Source: Thiotrichaceae bacterium (GTDB lineage: Bacteria; Pseudomonadota; Gammaproteobacteria; Thiotrichales; Thiotrichaceae). From it: DNA of 11,468 nt. The notes under the pieces are model-generated. The model had not been told where the DNA came from, did no database searches, and was given only the letters and a program-made list of their open reading frames with translations. Position numbers and translations under genes: made by a program. The stretch is from assembly GCA_027008665.1 (NCBI GenBank), contig JALVEA010000189.1:1-11468 (forward strand), read 5' to 3'. Positions 1-7,314 of the stretch are shown here, piece after piece (the first letter of the stretch is position 1; each line of letters starts with the position of its first letter).

Positions 1-344
1 TGGTCGTCATGAATCAAACGGCTAAAGGCAGATAAGGCATCGCGTACATTGGAGACATCAAAATCACTGCCTGCATTTAACCATGTGGAGAATAAATCAT
101 CGTAGGCGATAAAATAGCCTAGCTCTTTTTTAATGTACTGAACAGTGTTGGGGTCATCTTCGCTAAGTGCCTGAATTTCGTCATCAGACATGCCTTGTTT
201 TTTAGCAAAGTCTAATAGCTTGTCAGATAGGTATTTGTAAAAAATAAAGCCGAGAATGTAATCCTTGTATTCATTAGCTTCAATTTTCGACCGCATTTGA
301 TTGGCGGATTCCCAGATTTTTGCAGCGAGTTGTTGTTTGTTCAA
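1..344 (-). CDS. hsdM: Type I restriction-modification DNA methyltransferase subunit M, N-terminal part (runs off left edge)
   Basis: About 114 codons are visible, starting at a TTG codon (344-342) and continuing past base 1. The translation begins MNKQQLAAKIWESANQMRSK and continues with EYKDYILGFIFYKYLSDK, LGYFIAYDDLFSTW and DVSNVRDALSAF. This is the helical HsdM_N domain that precedes the N6-adenine methylase domain in HsdM; the catalytic NPPF motif and SAM motif lie outside the window. The TTG start is supported by an AAGGA Shine-Dalgarno 7 nt upstream and by an in-frame TAA two codons upstream, so no earlier start is possible. In the family HsdM pairs with HsdS (specificity) and HsdR (restriction) to methylate a bipartite adenine-containing site; neither partner is visible here. 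The gene begins 92 nt after the stop of the AAA/PD-(D/E)XK gene. Confidence 0.93.
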   Translation of the reverse strand, partial: MNKQQLAAKIWESANQMRSKIEANEYKDYILGFIFYKYLSDKLLDFAKKQGMSDDEIQALSEDDPNTVQYIKKELGYFIAYDDLFSTWLNAGSDFDVSNVRDALSAFSRLIHDD

Positions 345-436
345 TCGTTAGTCCTTTAGGGTTAATTCGGGTTGTTGATAGTTGTCTCACGCTTGCGTCA
401 GTGGTTTAGTTGCTAAGGAAGTTCCTAAAAGAGCAT

Positions 437-1966
437 TTAAACCTGCTTCCATTGAAACCGACTCACACTGCGACTCTCTCGATCAAATTCTACTCCGATA
501 AGATAAATATCATATCCTTTACCTTGATAGGCATGATGATAATTTTTATTTTTAATTTGTTGTAATGCATTCGAGCCATCGACTTTAAACTCAAAGATAT
601 AAACCGTGTTATTGATCATCACCGTTAGATCAATGCGTCCATGATTATTTGCATCTTCTGCTTTAAGAGAGTCAAAACCTGCACCTGCGAAATATGCATA
701 AACCACACTGGCATAAAAGCCTTCGTACTGCTGAATATCATTATTAGTGAAATTATTGTAGGCAATTGAGGCAAATAAGGCTTTAAAGGTTGCCTCAAGC
801 TCGTCCAATTTAGCGGCAGCTAATTGCTTATACAGTGCCAGTTGTACCTTGGTTTTTTTATAAGAACGAACAAAATAATAATTCAATAAATAATTATTAA
901 AACTGTTTTTGACTTCCAGATTGGGAAAAGTCAAGGTGTAAATTAGATTACTGCCCCATTGTTGTACCTCTTTAATGGTCAAATAACCTGCTTGAAACAT
1001 CACTGTTTCTAAACTAATTTTTTCTATATCAAAACTATCTAATAACTCTTCACCTACTTCAAGTTGCTCAAACTGGGCAAGATGGTAGTTGTTTCGTTTA
1101 AAGAGTTTGAGTAAAAAAGCAGGTGTGCCTGTATTAAACCAATAGTTTTTAAATAAAAAGGCATTATCAATAAATAGCAAAATATCATAGGGGTTATAAA
1201 CCCGATCTTTTAAGAAATTATAACCGTTATACCAACGCTTTAATTCGACTAAATCAACCCCTTGTAAATAAGGGGCAATGGTGGTTTCAATATCGTGCTG
1301 AGTATAACCACAAATATTACCGTATTGAGGCATAAGGCTAATATCACTGAGATTATTCAAACCACTAAACACACTCGCTTTGGAAAATTTACTTACCCCT
1401 GTTAAAAACGAAAAGCGGATATAACGGTCATTTTCTTTAATTTGTGAATACAAGCGTTTAATGATCTCACGGCATTCAATCGCCACGGGCATTTGGTCAA
1501 GATTATCTAAAATAGGCTTGTCATATTCATCAATCAGTAGCACTACAGCTTGTTGATATTTTTCATAACTTTTCTTAATCAACTGCTTAAAGCACAAAGC
1601 ATAATCCTCGCTATCATCACATTGTATGCCTAAATGTTGTTGGTTATCGCGCAATAAATCTAAAATAGCTCGTTTGAGTTCATCAGCACTACGATTACCT
1701 GCAAAACTTATTTTGATCACGGGAAAGGTTGTTTGCCAATCCCACTGTTTCTCAATGGCAAGACCTTTAAACAATGCTTGATTGCCTTCAAAAATCTCTT
1801 GCAATGTATCGAGGAAGAGTGACTTGCCAAAGCGTCGTGGGCGAGAGAGAAAGACATGCTTATGAGAGTGAATTAAATCATACGCTATTTGTGTTTTATC
1901 AATATATAAATAGTTCTTTTGTATGATTTCACTAAAGGTACTGATTCCAAGGGGTAGTTTTTTCAT
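437..1966 (-). CDS. AAA-ATPase-like / PD-(D/E)XK nuclease-fold protein (PF09820-PF08011, DUF1703 type)
   Basis: A 509-residue protein with two recognisable parts. The N-terminal AAA-ATPase-like domain has the characteristic opening LPLGISTFSEII with YIDKT, a Walker A of the form RPRRFGKS (residues 42-49) and a Walker B VVLLIDEYD (141-149). It is followed by FLTGVSKFSKASVFSGLNNL and the NGYNF segment typical of the family. The C-terminal domain has a PD-(D/E)XK signature: GRIDLTV (Asp446) and IFEFKV (Glu459, Lys461). Length matches the usual 500-580 aa. The start ATG has little Shine-Dalgarno (only an A-rich leader). The family is abundant in Bacteroidetes and in some symbiotic or AT-rich gammaproteobacteria, often in many copies per genome. 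Its biological role is not established; nuclease activity is inferred from the fold only. It sits directly upstream of hsdM, so it may be defence-island or mobile cargo. Intact, no frameshift seen. Confidence 0.9.
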   Translation of the reverse strand: MKKLPLGISTFSEIIQKNYLYIDKTQIAYDLIHSHKHVFLSRPRRFGKSLFLDTLQEIFEGNQALFKGLAIEKQWDWQTTFPVIKISFAGNRSADELKRAILDLLRDNQQHLGIQCDDSEDYALCFKQLIKKSYEKYQQAVVLLIDEYDKPILDNLDQMPVAIECREIIKRLYSQIKENDRYIRFSFLTGVSKFSKASVFSGLNNLSDISLMPQYGNICGYTQHDIETTIAPYLQGVDLVELKRWYNGYNFLKDRVYNPYDILLFIDNAFLFKNYWFNTGTPAFLLKLFKRNNYHLAQFEQLEVGEELLDSFDIEKISLETVMFQAGYLTIKEVQQWGSNLIYTLTFPNLEVKNSFNNYLLNYYFVRSYKKTKVQLALYKQLAAAKLDELEATFKALFASIAYNNFTNNDIQQYEGFYASVVYAYFAGAGFDSLKAEDANNHGRIDLTVMINNTVYIFEFKVDGSNALQQIKNKNYHHAYQGKGYDIYLIGVEFDRESRSVSRFQWKQV

Positions 1967-2043
1967 GGTATTGTTCTGTTTTTTTTCTGTAATGTGATTA
2001 GCTACTTACATTATTTTAACACTTGAACCACCCTTCTACTTAT

Positions 2044-2493
2044 TTAGGGACTCTGCGTCTTTCCCGCATAGTTTTTACTTTTAAAATTATGTTGCCACTG
2101 TAATTCCATTTTTTTTTGTTCTTTTAAACTTAATTTTTGAAACAACGTCTTTTTCCGCTGAATTTCTTTTTTAACCTCTTCGGGTTGTTGTTGATACCAT
2201 TCAAACCATTTTTTAATATCCTTACGTACCTTTGGTGTCAGTCTTTTCCAGTCTTTTAGACGTTTCTTTAAACGCCTTTTTCGTTCTGGCGTCATCTGTA
2301 ACCATTCCTGAGATATACTGTATAATTTATGTTGTTTCTCTTCATCCAAAGTAGACCAGTTTTTTGCATAGGGTCGTAATATTTTTTGTTCCTCTGGCTT
2401 TAACTTAAACCAATCAATGGGATTGGCAAAGGTATTGAAAGAAAAAAAGAAGATAAAAACAAATAAGATCGGTTTTAAAGTCAGTTTAGTCAT
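2044..2493 (-). CDS. Secreted DUF3106-type protein with 18-residue Trp repeats
   Basis: A 149-residue protein with a signal peptide: Lys4/Lys7, a hydrophobic stretch at about 8-20, and likely cleavage after TFA (residue 23). The mature part is very basic and helical and is built of repeats. Tryptophans sit at 28, 46, 64, 82 and 99 and a Phe at 118, each followed by a pattern like xxL(T/S)PE(E/R). This gives a period of about 18 residues, or five helical turns. This matches the DUF3106 family, exported proteins of unknown function often found next to a small single-TM protein in gamma- and betaproteobacteria. It starts 23 nt after the stop of that small gene, with AGGGT 10 nt before its ATG, so the two are probably cotranscribed. 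Location is inferred to be periplasmic or outer-surface. No enzymatic motif is visible. Confidence 0.85.
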   Translation of the reverse strand: MTKLTLKPILFVFIFFFSFNTFANPIDWFKLKPEEQKILRPYAKNWSTLDEEKQHKLYSISQEWLQMTPERKRRLKKRLKDWKRLTPKVRKDIKKWFEWYQQQPEEVKKEIQRKKTLFQKLSLKEQKKMELQWQHNFKSKNYAGKTQSP

Positions 2494-2516
2494 ATCAAAT
2501 AGTACCCTAAAATATT

Positions 2517-2828
2517 CTATTGAGCTTGTTCTGCTACTGCCAAATCAAGCCACTGATAAAATTCTATTTTCCTATAAAAGCTAATTTCTTCATCGTTTGA
2601 TAATAAATCAACATTATCAACCAGTTGTGGGTCTCGCATTATATTCGTATTAAGTATTGATAGCGTTATAACAGCCATGAAGAGAGTAATAATTAAACAA
2701 GATAAAAATAAGAATCTCTGTCGCTTTTTTTTATCCTCCTTAAGAATTTTTTCTCGCAATTCATCAAGGGATAATTTTGTAAAATTAGACTGCATAGTTT
2801 GATCAGGCTGTAGATCCTGTGAATTCAT
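2517..2828 (-). CDS. Small single-TM protein, DUF3619-like
   Basis: A 103-residue protein with a charged N-terminal cytoplasmic part (LSLDELREKILKEDKKKR, about 20-36), one membrane helix at about 39-59, and an outer C-terminal tail containing VDLLSNDEE and FYRKIEFYQWL (73-94). Small proteins of this shape, with a conserved acidic stretch and (E/D)FYxWL near the end, commonly precede DUF3106 genes, often behind an ECF sigma factor gene. That order suggests an anti-sigma-like or membrane-anchor role, but this is inference. No sigma factor gene is present here. The ATG follows a run of G (AGGGGGG) about 9 nt upstream that can act as the ribosome binding site. A sigma-70-type promoter candidate lies about 80 nt upstream of the start. 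Confidence 0.7.
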   Translation of the reverse strand: MNSQDLQPDQTMQSNFTKLSLDELREKILKEDKKKRQRFLFLSCLIITLFMAVITLSILNTNIMRDPQLVDNVDLLSNDEEISFYRKIEFYQWLDLAVAEQAQ

Positions 2829-2907
2829 ATCAAAAATCCCCCCTAAACAGCAAAAATACGATAAAAAAAATTTTTACTGAGATTAAATGCTTCTTCGTAG
2901 AACCCCA

Positions 2908-2936
2908 TTAATACTATATTGCTATCCATTTCGCAA
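2908..2936 (-). promoter_or_regulatory. Candidate sigma-70 promoter for the DUF3619-like/DUF3106 pair
   Basis: On the minus strand TTGCGA (2936-2931) and TATTAA (2913-2908) are separated by exactly 17 nt, each matching 4 of 6 consensus positions. Transcription would start near 2900 and give a roughly 70-nt AT-rich leader ending in the G-run ribosome binding site. It lies in the only sizeable gap (132 nt) between the ygfX-like gene and the next gene. This is a pattern match only; AT-rich DNA gives chance matches. Confidence 0.4.
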
Positions 2937-2960
2937 TACAAAAAACAACTGAATTGCTGT

Positions 2961-3395
2961 TTATTTATACAACAATAGCTTAGCTAATACAGAAAATTTC
3001 TGCTCAGACTCAAAGATACACTCTGCCGTCTTTAAACGTACCTTTAAATGACGAAATTCATCTTGATGAAACATATTTTTTGTTATTAATACAATGTAAC
3101 TGGTTGAATCAATAGAGGAAAAATTTAAAATTATTAAATATGGACTGACAAAACTGTGACAAAGAAGATCGACCTTTATCCATTTATCGCTACAAATAAG
3201 CACAGACCAATCACCTAAAGCACTGATTTTTAGTTCTAGAACAGATTTACCTAAGCTACGCATAACATGCCATTGGTAATAATAGCGACAAGAACTGCTA
3301 ACAACGATTATCAGCAATAAAACAAAAAAAACAGAAGTACAATCAGTCATTAATAAAACGATCATAAGCACCCAAATATGCACTATCGCTATCAT
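2961..3395 (-). CDS. ygfX: YgfX (CptA)-like inner-membrane protein
   Basis: From the ATG at 3395 the protein has 144 residues. It has two closely spaced hydrophobic helices (about 4-17 and 21-36), then a soluble domain with LGDWSVLICSDKWIKVDL, HSFVSPYLIILNF and FHQDEFRHLKVRLK. The SFVSP(W/Y)L core followed by a late (D/E)xFRxLxVRL segment is the hallmark of YgfX (PF07254). In E. coli YgfX sits beside SdhE and was described as a toxin affecting FtsZ/MreB, a role that is debated. The reading frame stays open upstream for 19 more codons, back to a CTG at 3452. That added segment (NKPLALKLKSSKDIAI) resembles the basic N-terminal lead-in of E. coli YgfX, so the real protein is probably 163 residues (2961-3452). 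No sdhE is adjacent; tatD lies immediately upstream. Confidence 0.78.
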   Translation of the reverse strand: MIAIVHIWVLMIVLLMTDCTSVFFVLLLIIVVSSSCRYYYQWHVMRSLGKSVLELKISALGDWSVLICSDKWIKVDLLCHSFVSPYLIILNFSSIDSTSYIVLITKNMFHQDEFRHLKVRLKTAECIFESEQKFSVLAKLLLYK

Positions 3396-3449
3396 TATAG
3401 CAATATCTTTGCTTGATTTTAGCTTAAGCGCTAATGGTTTATTAAATGA

Positions 3450-3464
3450 CAGATGATATACCTC
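3450..3464 (-). promoter_or_regulatory. Ribosome binding site and probable CTG start of ygfX
   Basis: On the minus strand GAGGT (3464-3460) is followed 7 nt later by CTG (3452-3450), in frame with the ygfX-like protein. No ATG, GTG or TTG exists in frame between here and the ATG at 3395. The ATG right after the tatD stop (3466) is in another frame and meets a stop after 11 codons. Spacing, Shine-Dalgarno strength and the family-like extra residues favour initiation at CTG. The conservative start is 3395. Confidence 0.5.
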
Positions 3465-3466
3465 AT

Positions 3467-4246
3467 TTAAAAAAATAAACGCTCAAAATTCTTACTGGAA
3501 ATTTTTGCAATATGCTCATAACTATCACCGCGTAATTCTGCTACTTTTTCTGCAATATATTTAATATAGGCGGGATGGTTTAATTTACCACGCTTAGGCA
3601 CAGGGGCTAACCATGGGGAATCTGTTTCAATTAATAGTCTATCTTCTGGGACTTGTTGAGCAACATATTGAAGTTCTTTAGCACTATTGAAAGTAACAAT
3701 GCCTGAGAAGGAGATATAAAAATTTAGGTCAATGGCTTTTTTTGCTGTTTCCCAATCCTCAGCAAAGCAGTGCATCACACCACCAATGGAATCAGCGCCC
3801 TCCTCTGCTAGTATTTTCAACGTATCATCCTTAGCAGAACGAGTATGAATAATGAGTGGCTTATTGCTTTGTTGAGCTGCTTTAATATGCACACGAAAAC
3901 GATTTCGTTGCCATTGCATATCCTTGTCTTTATCGCTGATATGAAAATAATCCAGCCCCGTTTCGCCAATGGCAATAATTTCTTGATTATGCAGTGCTAA
4001 TTCAACTAAATCATTAACGCTTGGCTCTTGTACCCCTTCACTAGTTGGATGCACACCAACGGAGCAATAGATTTGTGGATAATTTTTTGCTATCTGAAGC
4101 ACATCATCAAAGTGTTCTAAATCAATACAGACACAAAGAAAACGTCCAACACCAGCATCTGTGGCAGTGGTAATTAGAGTATTAAAATCATTATCAAAGT
4201 GATCTAATTTTATTTTATCAAGGTGACAGTGAGAATCAGTCAGCAT
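3467..4246 (-). CDS. tatD: TatD-family metal-dependent hydrolase (YcfH type)
   Basis: A 259-residue TIM-barrel hydrolase, a length typical of the family. Metal and catalytic residues are all visible (numbering from MLTDSHCHLD): His6 and His8, Glu95 in IGETGLDY, His134 in LIIHTR, His159 in GVMHCF and Asp209 in LIETDSPWL. TatD/YcfH proteins are 3'-5' DNA exonucleases or hydrolases; the substrate of the YcfH branch is not firmly known. I chose the ATG at 4246 because family members begin right at the M-x-x-DSHCHLD motif and GGA lies 8 nt upstream. An in-frame ATG at 4261 would add only five residues. Position behind holB and pilZ matches the E. coli holB-ycfH and Pseudomonas holB-pilZ-tatD orders. 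It ends in Phe-Phe-stop within a run of seven T. Confidence 0.95.
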   Translation of the reverse strand: MLTDSHCHLDKIKLDHFDNDFNTLITTATDAGVGRFLCVCIDLEHFDDVLQIAKNYPQIYCSVGVHPTSEGVQEPSVNDLVELALHNQEIIAIGETGLDYFHISDKDKDMQWQRNRFRVHIKAAQQSNKPLIIHTRSAKDDTLKILAEEGADSIGGVMHCFAEDWETAKKAIDLNFYISFSGIVTFNSAKELQYVAQQVPEDRLLIETDSPWLAPVPKRGKLNHPAYIKYIAEKVAELRGDSYEHIAKISSKNFERLFF

Positions 4247-4294
4247 AAAGATATTCCGCATTCTAAAAAATATTGCAGAGTGTACCTGAATTTT

Positions 4295-4633
4295 CTAGTA
4301 ATTATGAGTCAATGCAGGTTTTTTGGCTAATTCACCTAAAATGGATTCTATGGCTAATTTGATTTTCAATTGTGTTGGACCAAAAAAACTGATACCAACC
4401 CCTGCACTATTTGAACCACTTTTAGGCGCAATCCAAACCACTTTACCTGGGATTGCTATTTTTTTATCAAGATAAACAATACTTGTAATCACAATCACCT
4501 CATCACCAAAACAATAATCATCATCGGTTGGAACAAATAAACCGCCCCCTTTTAAAAAAGGCATATAGGTAGCATGTAAAGAGGTTCTATTTTGTATCGT
4601 TAATGATAAAATGCTATGTTCTTGATTATCCAT
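4295..4633 (-). CDS. pilZ: Type IV pilus assembly protein PilZ
   Basis: A 112-residue single PilZ domain. It contains ILSLTI (8-13), the signature MPFLKGGGLFVPT (24-36), GDEV, GKVVWIAPK (63-71) and the AGVGISF strand (77-83). This closely follows P. aeruginosa PilZ (PA2960), the founding protein of the domain. Like that protein, it lacks the RxxxR and (D/N)xSxxG c-di-GMP ligands, so it probably does not bind c-di-GMP itself. The family acts in the cytoplasm with FimX-type and PilB partners to promote pilus assembly. The start has AGGGT 8 nt upstream and lies 27 nt after the holB stop. Its presence implies that the organism has type IV pili; the other pil genes are not in this window. Confidence 0.95.
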   Translation of the reverse strand: MDNQEHSILSLTIQNRTSLHATYMPFLKGGGLFVPTDDDYCFGDEVIVITSIVYLDKKIAIPGKVVWIAPKSGSNSAGVGISFFGPTQLKIKLAIESILGELAKKPALTHNY

Positions 4634-4660
4634 GGAGATACCCTAGCGTCTTGTTATTCT

Positions 4661-5611
4661 TCAAGTTTTAGAAAGTTTCATCCATAACAATAACATGCTT
4701 TCAATAAATAATTGAGCATTTAACGATGTATGGGCTAAGCGCCTAAGTTTTATCAATTGATCATAAAGCTGCCATAATTTAGCACTATCAACAACATGGG
4801 GAATTTGTAAAATAGCCTGTGCTTGAACTTTGTTAAAAGGGTATTTAATCAGTTGTTGTACCCAATGTATCTGCCAGCTAAGTAGCTCATCTTTTGATGC
4901 TGTTTGCCATTTTTTAGATATTTCAGTCAGTGATTGTTGTTGCATCATCACAGCTAATAAATCATTAGCAAAATCATTTCTACGCTTAAAATGCTCTTCA
5001 TTATCAAGTGCTAAAGCATATAACGGTTTACCACTGGACATTTCAAGTAACTCTTCAGGCGAATGCTGTATGGATTGCTCGGACAACCATTGCAATGCTA
5101 TTGTTTTGCTAGGTGTTGCTAAATGTAATATCTGGCAACGACTTTTAATAGTTGGTAGCAAGGTGGATAATTGTGCCGTCAACAAAACAATCACACTATT
5201 ATTCGCAGGTTCTTCCAATGATTTAAGCAAGCTATTTGCCGCATTCATATTGAGCGCTTCAGCCGGATTTATAAAAGCAACACGGCTAGTTAAATAGCTA
5301 CGGCTCATGTGCAGAAAGTCATTAAGTTCACGAATTTGATCAATTAAAATCTGTGTTTTATTTGCTTCAATTGCTATTTGAAAATAATCTGGATGGACAT
5401 CCCCTTTCCTAACACGACAGCCTTTGCACTCACCACAGGCATGATAATTTTCTAAGGGAGACTCGCACAGAAGACTATTCACTAAAGCTTGTGCAAATGC
5501 CTGTGTTCCTGTACCTTTTGCCCCTGCGAGTAAAATTGCATGTGGCAGATGTTTAGCATTACGCGCGATAACCAGTTGATCCCAACTCTTTTGATGCCAT
5601 CTGTGTACCAT
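4661..5611 (-). CDS. holB: DNA polymerase III delta' subunit
   Basis: A 316-residue clamp-loader subunit; E. coli delta' has 334. It begins with the usual WHQKSWDQL, then a degenerate P-loop GAKGTGTQ (30-37) without the GK(S/T) of gamma/tau, as expected for delta', which does not hydrolyse ATP. A four-cysteine zinc module (Cys49, 59, 62, 65) and the following HPD match E. coli delta' almost position for position. NAANSLLKSLEEP (123-135) and the SRC sensor motif (157-159) are present, the latter supplying the arginine finger to the neighbouring ATPase subunit. The C-terminal collar domain is poorly conserved, as is normal. It lies 29 nt after tmk and 27 nt before pilZ in the same transcription unit; its ribosome binding site is weak (AGAGAA). 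Confidence 0.97.
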   Translation of the reverse strand: MVHRWHQKSWDQLVIARNAKHLPHAILLAGAKGTGTQAFAQALVNSLLCESPLENYHACGECKGCRVRKGDVHPDYFQIAIEANKTQILIDQIRELNDFLHMSRSYLTSRVAFINPAEALNMNAANSLLKSLEEPANNSVIVLLTAQLSTLLPTIKSRCQILHLATPSKTIALQWLSEQSIQHSPEELLEMSSGKPLYALALDNEEHFKRRNDFANDLLAVMMQQQSLTEISKKWQTASKDELLSWQIHWVQQLIKYPFNKVQAQAILQIPHVVDSAKLWQLYDQLIKLRRLAHTSLNAQLFIESMLLLWMKLSKT

Positions 5612-5640
5612 ATTAGGATTCTCTTCGAGAGTTTAGGAAG

Positions 5641-6273
5641 TTAGGGATTTCTATCCTTTAAAATAAGATTGAATGTTTTGCTAAGTTGTTTTTGAACCTG
5701 TAATAGATCATCTTGAGCATTGATAATACGATAGCGATCGGGATATTGTTCCGCCATTTGCAAGTATTTTGCACGTATCCGATTAAAAAAGTCGATATCT
5801 TCCTGTTCAAAGCGATCTGTTTCCCCTCTATTTTTAGCACGATTCAAACCTGTTTTAGCATCTAAATCAAATAAAAAAGTATAGTCAGGTCGGCATTCCC
5901 CTTGCACCCAGTTTTCTAAAGTCGCAATACGCTCTATTGCAATACCTCGCCCTCCGCCTTGATAGGCATAACTAGCATCTGTAAAACGATCACATAATAC
6001 CCATACCCCTTGTTTTAACGCAGGTAAAATTTTCTTCTGTAAATGTTCTGCTCGCGCTGCAAACATCAACAATAATTCGGTATCTTGATGCATGGTAGGG
6101 AGTTCTTTCGAGAGTAAAATCTCACGAATAGCTTCACTAATTTCTGTCCCCCCTGGCTCACGGGTGACTAAGACTGGCAGATCTTTTTGCTGCAGTTGTT
6201 GGGCAATAAACTGCATATTAGTTGTTTTTCCACCGCCTTCAACCCCTTCAAAGCTAATAAAAACGCCCGACAT
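5641..6273 (-). CDS. tmk: Thymidylate kinase (dTMP kinase)
   Basis: A 210-residue cytoplasmic kinase that phosphorylates dTMP to dTDP with ATP. The P-loop FEGVEGGGKTT lies at 8-18, the TREPGGT loop at 37-43, the CDRFTDASYAYQGGGRG substrate-binding region at about 94-110, and the LID segment NRGETDRFEQED at about 148-159 carries arginine. This is the layout of the bacterial (E. coli-like) type, with a catalytic Arg in the LID rather than in the P-loop. The ATG overlaps the mltG stop by one base (TAATG), implying translational coupling. Length is standard (E. coli 213). Confidence 0.98.
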   Translation of the reverse strand: MSGVFISFEGVEGGGKTTNMQFIAQQLQQKDLPVLVTREPGGTEISEAIREILLSKELPTMHQDTELLLMFAARAEHLQKKILPALKQGVWVLCDRFTDASYAYQGGGRGIAIERIATLENWVQGECRPDYTFLFDLDAKTGLNRAKNRGETDRFEQEDIDFFNRIRAKYLQMAEQYPDRYRIINAQDDLLQVQKQLSKTFNLILKDRNP

Positions 6274-7313
6274 TATTTATCTCCCTGATAACGTTTTTTA
6301 TTGCCTCTTAATTGATAATGAATTACCGCTTTTTTATGTTCAGAATAAGTTTTTGAAAAATGGGACGTTCCATCCCCTTTAGCAACAAAATACAGTGCCT
6401 TTGATTTAGCAGGATGAAAGACTGCATTAAGATCTTCTGCACTTGGTGTTGTAATCGGTGTAGGAACTAAACCTGTACGCGTATAAGTATTATAAGGATT
6501 ATCACTTTTAAGATCACGTTTGCGAATATTGCCATCAAACTTATCCCCTAAGCCATAAATAATGGTTGGGTCTGTTTGTAACATCATGCCTTTTTTAAGA
6601 CGATTTAAAAAAACGCGAGCAATCAGAGGTCGTTCAATAGACTGTCCTGTTTCTTTTTCAACAATAGAGGCTAAAATCAAGGCATCATAAGGTGTTTTGA
6701 TTTTAGAATGTGGCTCACGTTTCTCCCAGCCATCTTTTAGTTTTTTGAGCATTGCCCGATGGCTTCGCTTTAAAAATTGCAAATCCGTTGTATTGCTAGG
6801 GTAACTATAGGTATCAGGAAAAAACCAACCTTCTGGATTAGGATAACGTCTCCCCTCCTCTGTCCCCATTAGAGACATTATATTTTTATAATCATTATCC
6901 GAAAGTGTTTGTTTGAGATTAGGATCGGCTTTAATGACTTTGATTATTTCTTTAAAAGTATAGCCTTCTATGATTTTTGTTTGATACTGGATTGTTTTTC
7001 CTGAAGTAAAACGTTCGAGTACTTCACTCGCCGTCATTCCTTTTTTTAGCGCAAACTCACCCGCCTTAATATTACGATCTTGTTTCGATAGTTTAGCTAA
7101 AATAACAAAGGCAAGCGCAGGTTTAAACAGATCTTGTTGTTCTAAATTTTTTGCTACTTGGCGGATATTACTGCCTTTTTTAATTTCAAAACTTGTAATA
7201 TCTTCTTTTAACTGTTGACTCGTGTATTTTTGATAAAAATTATTGCCTGCAATCCCTGCTCCAGCAAATACTATTATTAATAACAAAAACAATCCTTTAA
7301 GAAACCTTTTCAT
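6273..7313 (-). CDS. mltG: Endolytic peptidoglycan transglycosylase MltG (YceG)
   Basis: A 346-residue inner-membrane protein that cleaves nascent glycan strands and so sets glycan length. A short basic N-terminus precedes one membrane helix (about 5-22). A LysM-like region (about 40-110; FEIKKGSNIRQVAKNL) and the YceG catalytic domain follow. They include EGYTFKEI, NPEGWFFPDTY (159-169), ASIVEKETG with the catalytic glutamate at 219 (E. coli Glu218), LQTDPT and SDNPYNTYTRTGLVPTPI, then FVAKGDGTSHFS near the end. The frame is open further upstream to 7439, but that would overlap pabC by over 120 nt and add a non-family segment. The ATG at 7313, one base after the pabC stop and with AAGAG about 8 nt upstream, gives the expected short lead before the membrane helix. 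Confidence 0.96.
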   Translation of the reverse strand: MKRFLKGLFLLLIIVFAGAGIAGNNFYQKYTSQQLKEDITSFEIKKGSNIRQVAKNLEQQDLFKPALAFVILAKLSKQDRNIKAGEFALKKGMTASEVLERFTSGKTIQYQTKIIEGYTFKEIIKVIKADPNLKQTLSDNDYKNIMSLMGTEEGRRYPNPEGWFFPDTYSYPSNTTDLQFLKRSHRAMLKKLKDGWEKREPHSKIKTPYDALILASIVEKETGQSIERPLIARVFLNRLKKGMMLQTDPTIIYGLGDKFDGNIRKRDLKSDNPYNTYTRTGLVPTPITTPSAEDLNAVFHPAKSKALYFVAKGDGTSHFSKTYSEHKKAVIHYQLRGNKKRYQGDK

Positions 7314-7314
7314 T

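Noticed and set aside
389..426. Small palindromes (ACGC-TT-GCGT and AGGAA-G-TTCCT) upstream of hsdM
   Set aside because: Arms of 4-5 bp are expected by chance, and neither has a T-run or matches an operator I recognise.
2051..2075. Plus-strand terminator-like hairpin (CTCTGCG/CGCATAG arms followed by TTTTT)
   Set aside because: It lies inside the coding end of the DUF3106 gene and points against all genes. With 6 of 7 pairs and no plus-strand gene to end, it is probably chance.
3464..3476. Possible programmed frameshift fusing tatD to ygfX at the seven-T run
   Set aside because: A -1 shift there would join the frames, but the T-run is not a perfect slippery heptamer in frame, tatD is already full length, and a ribosome binding site plus CTG explains ygfX better.
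4830..5297. 155-residue plus-strand open frame
   Set aside because: It lies wholly inside holB on the other strand. Its Ser/Cys-rich sequence shows no family motif, so it is a shadow of holB.
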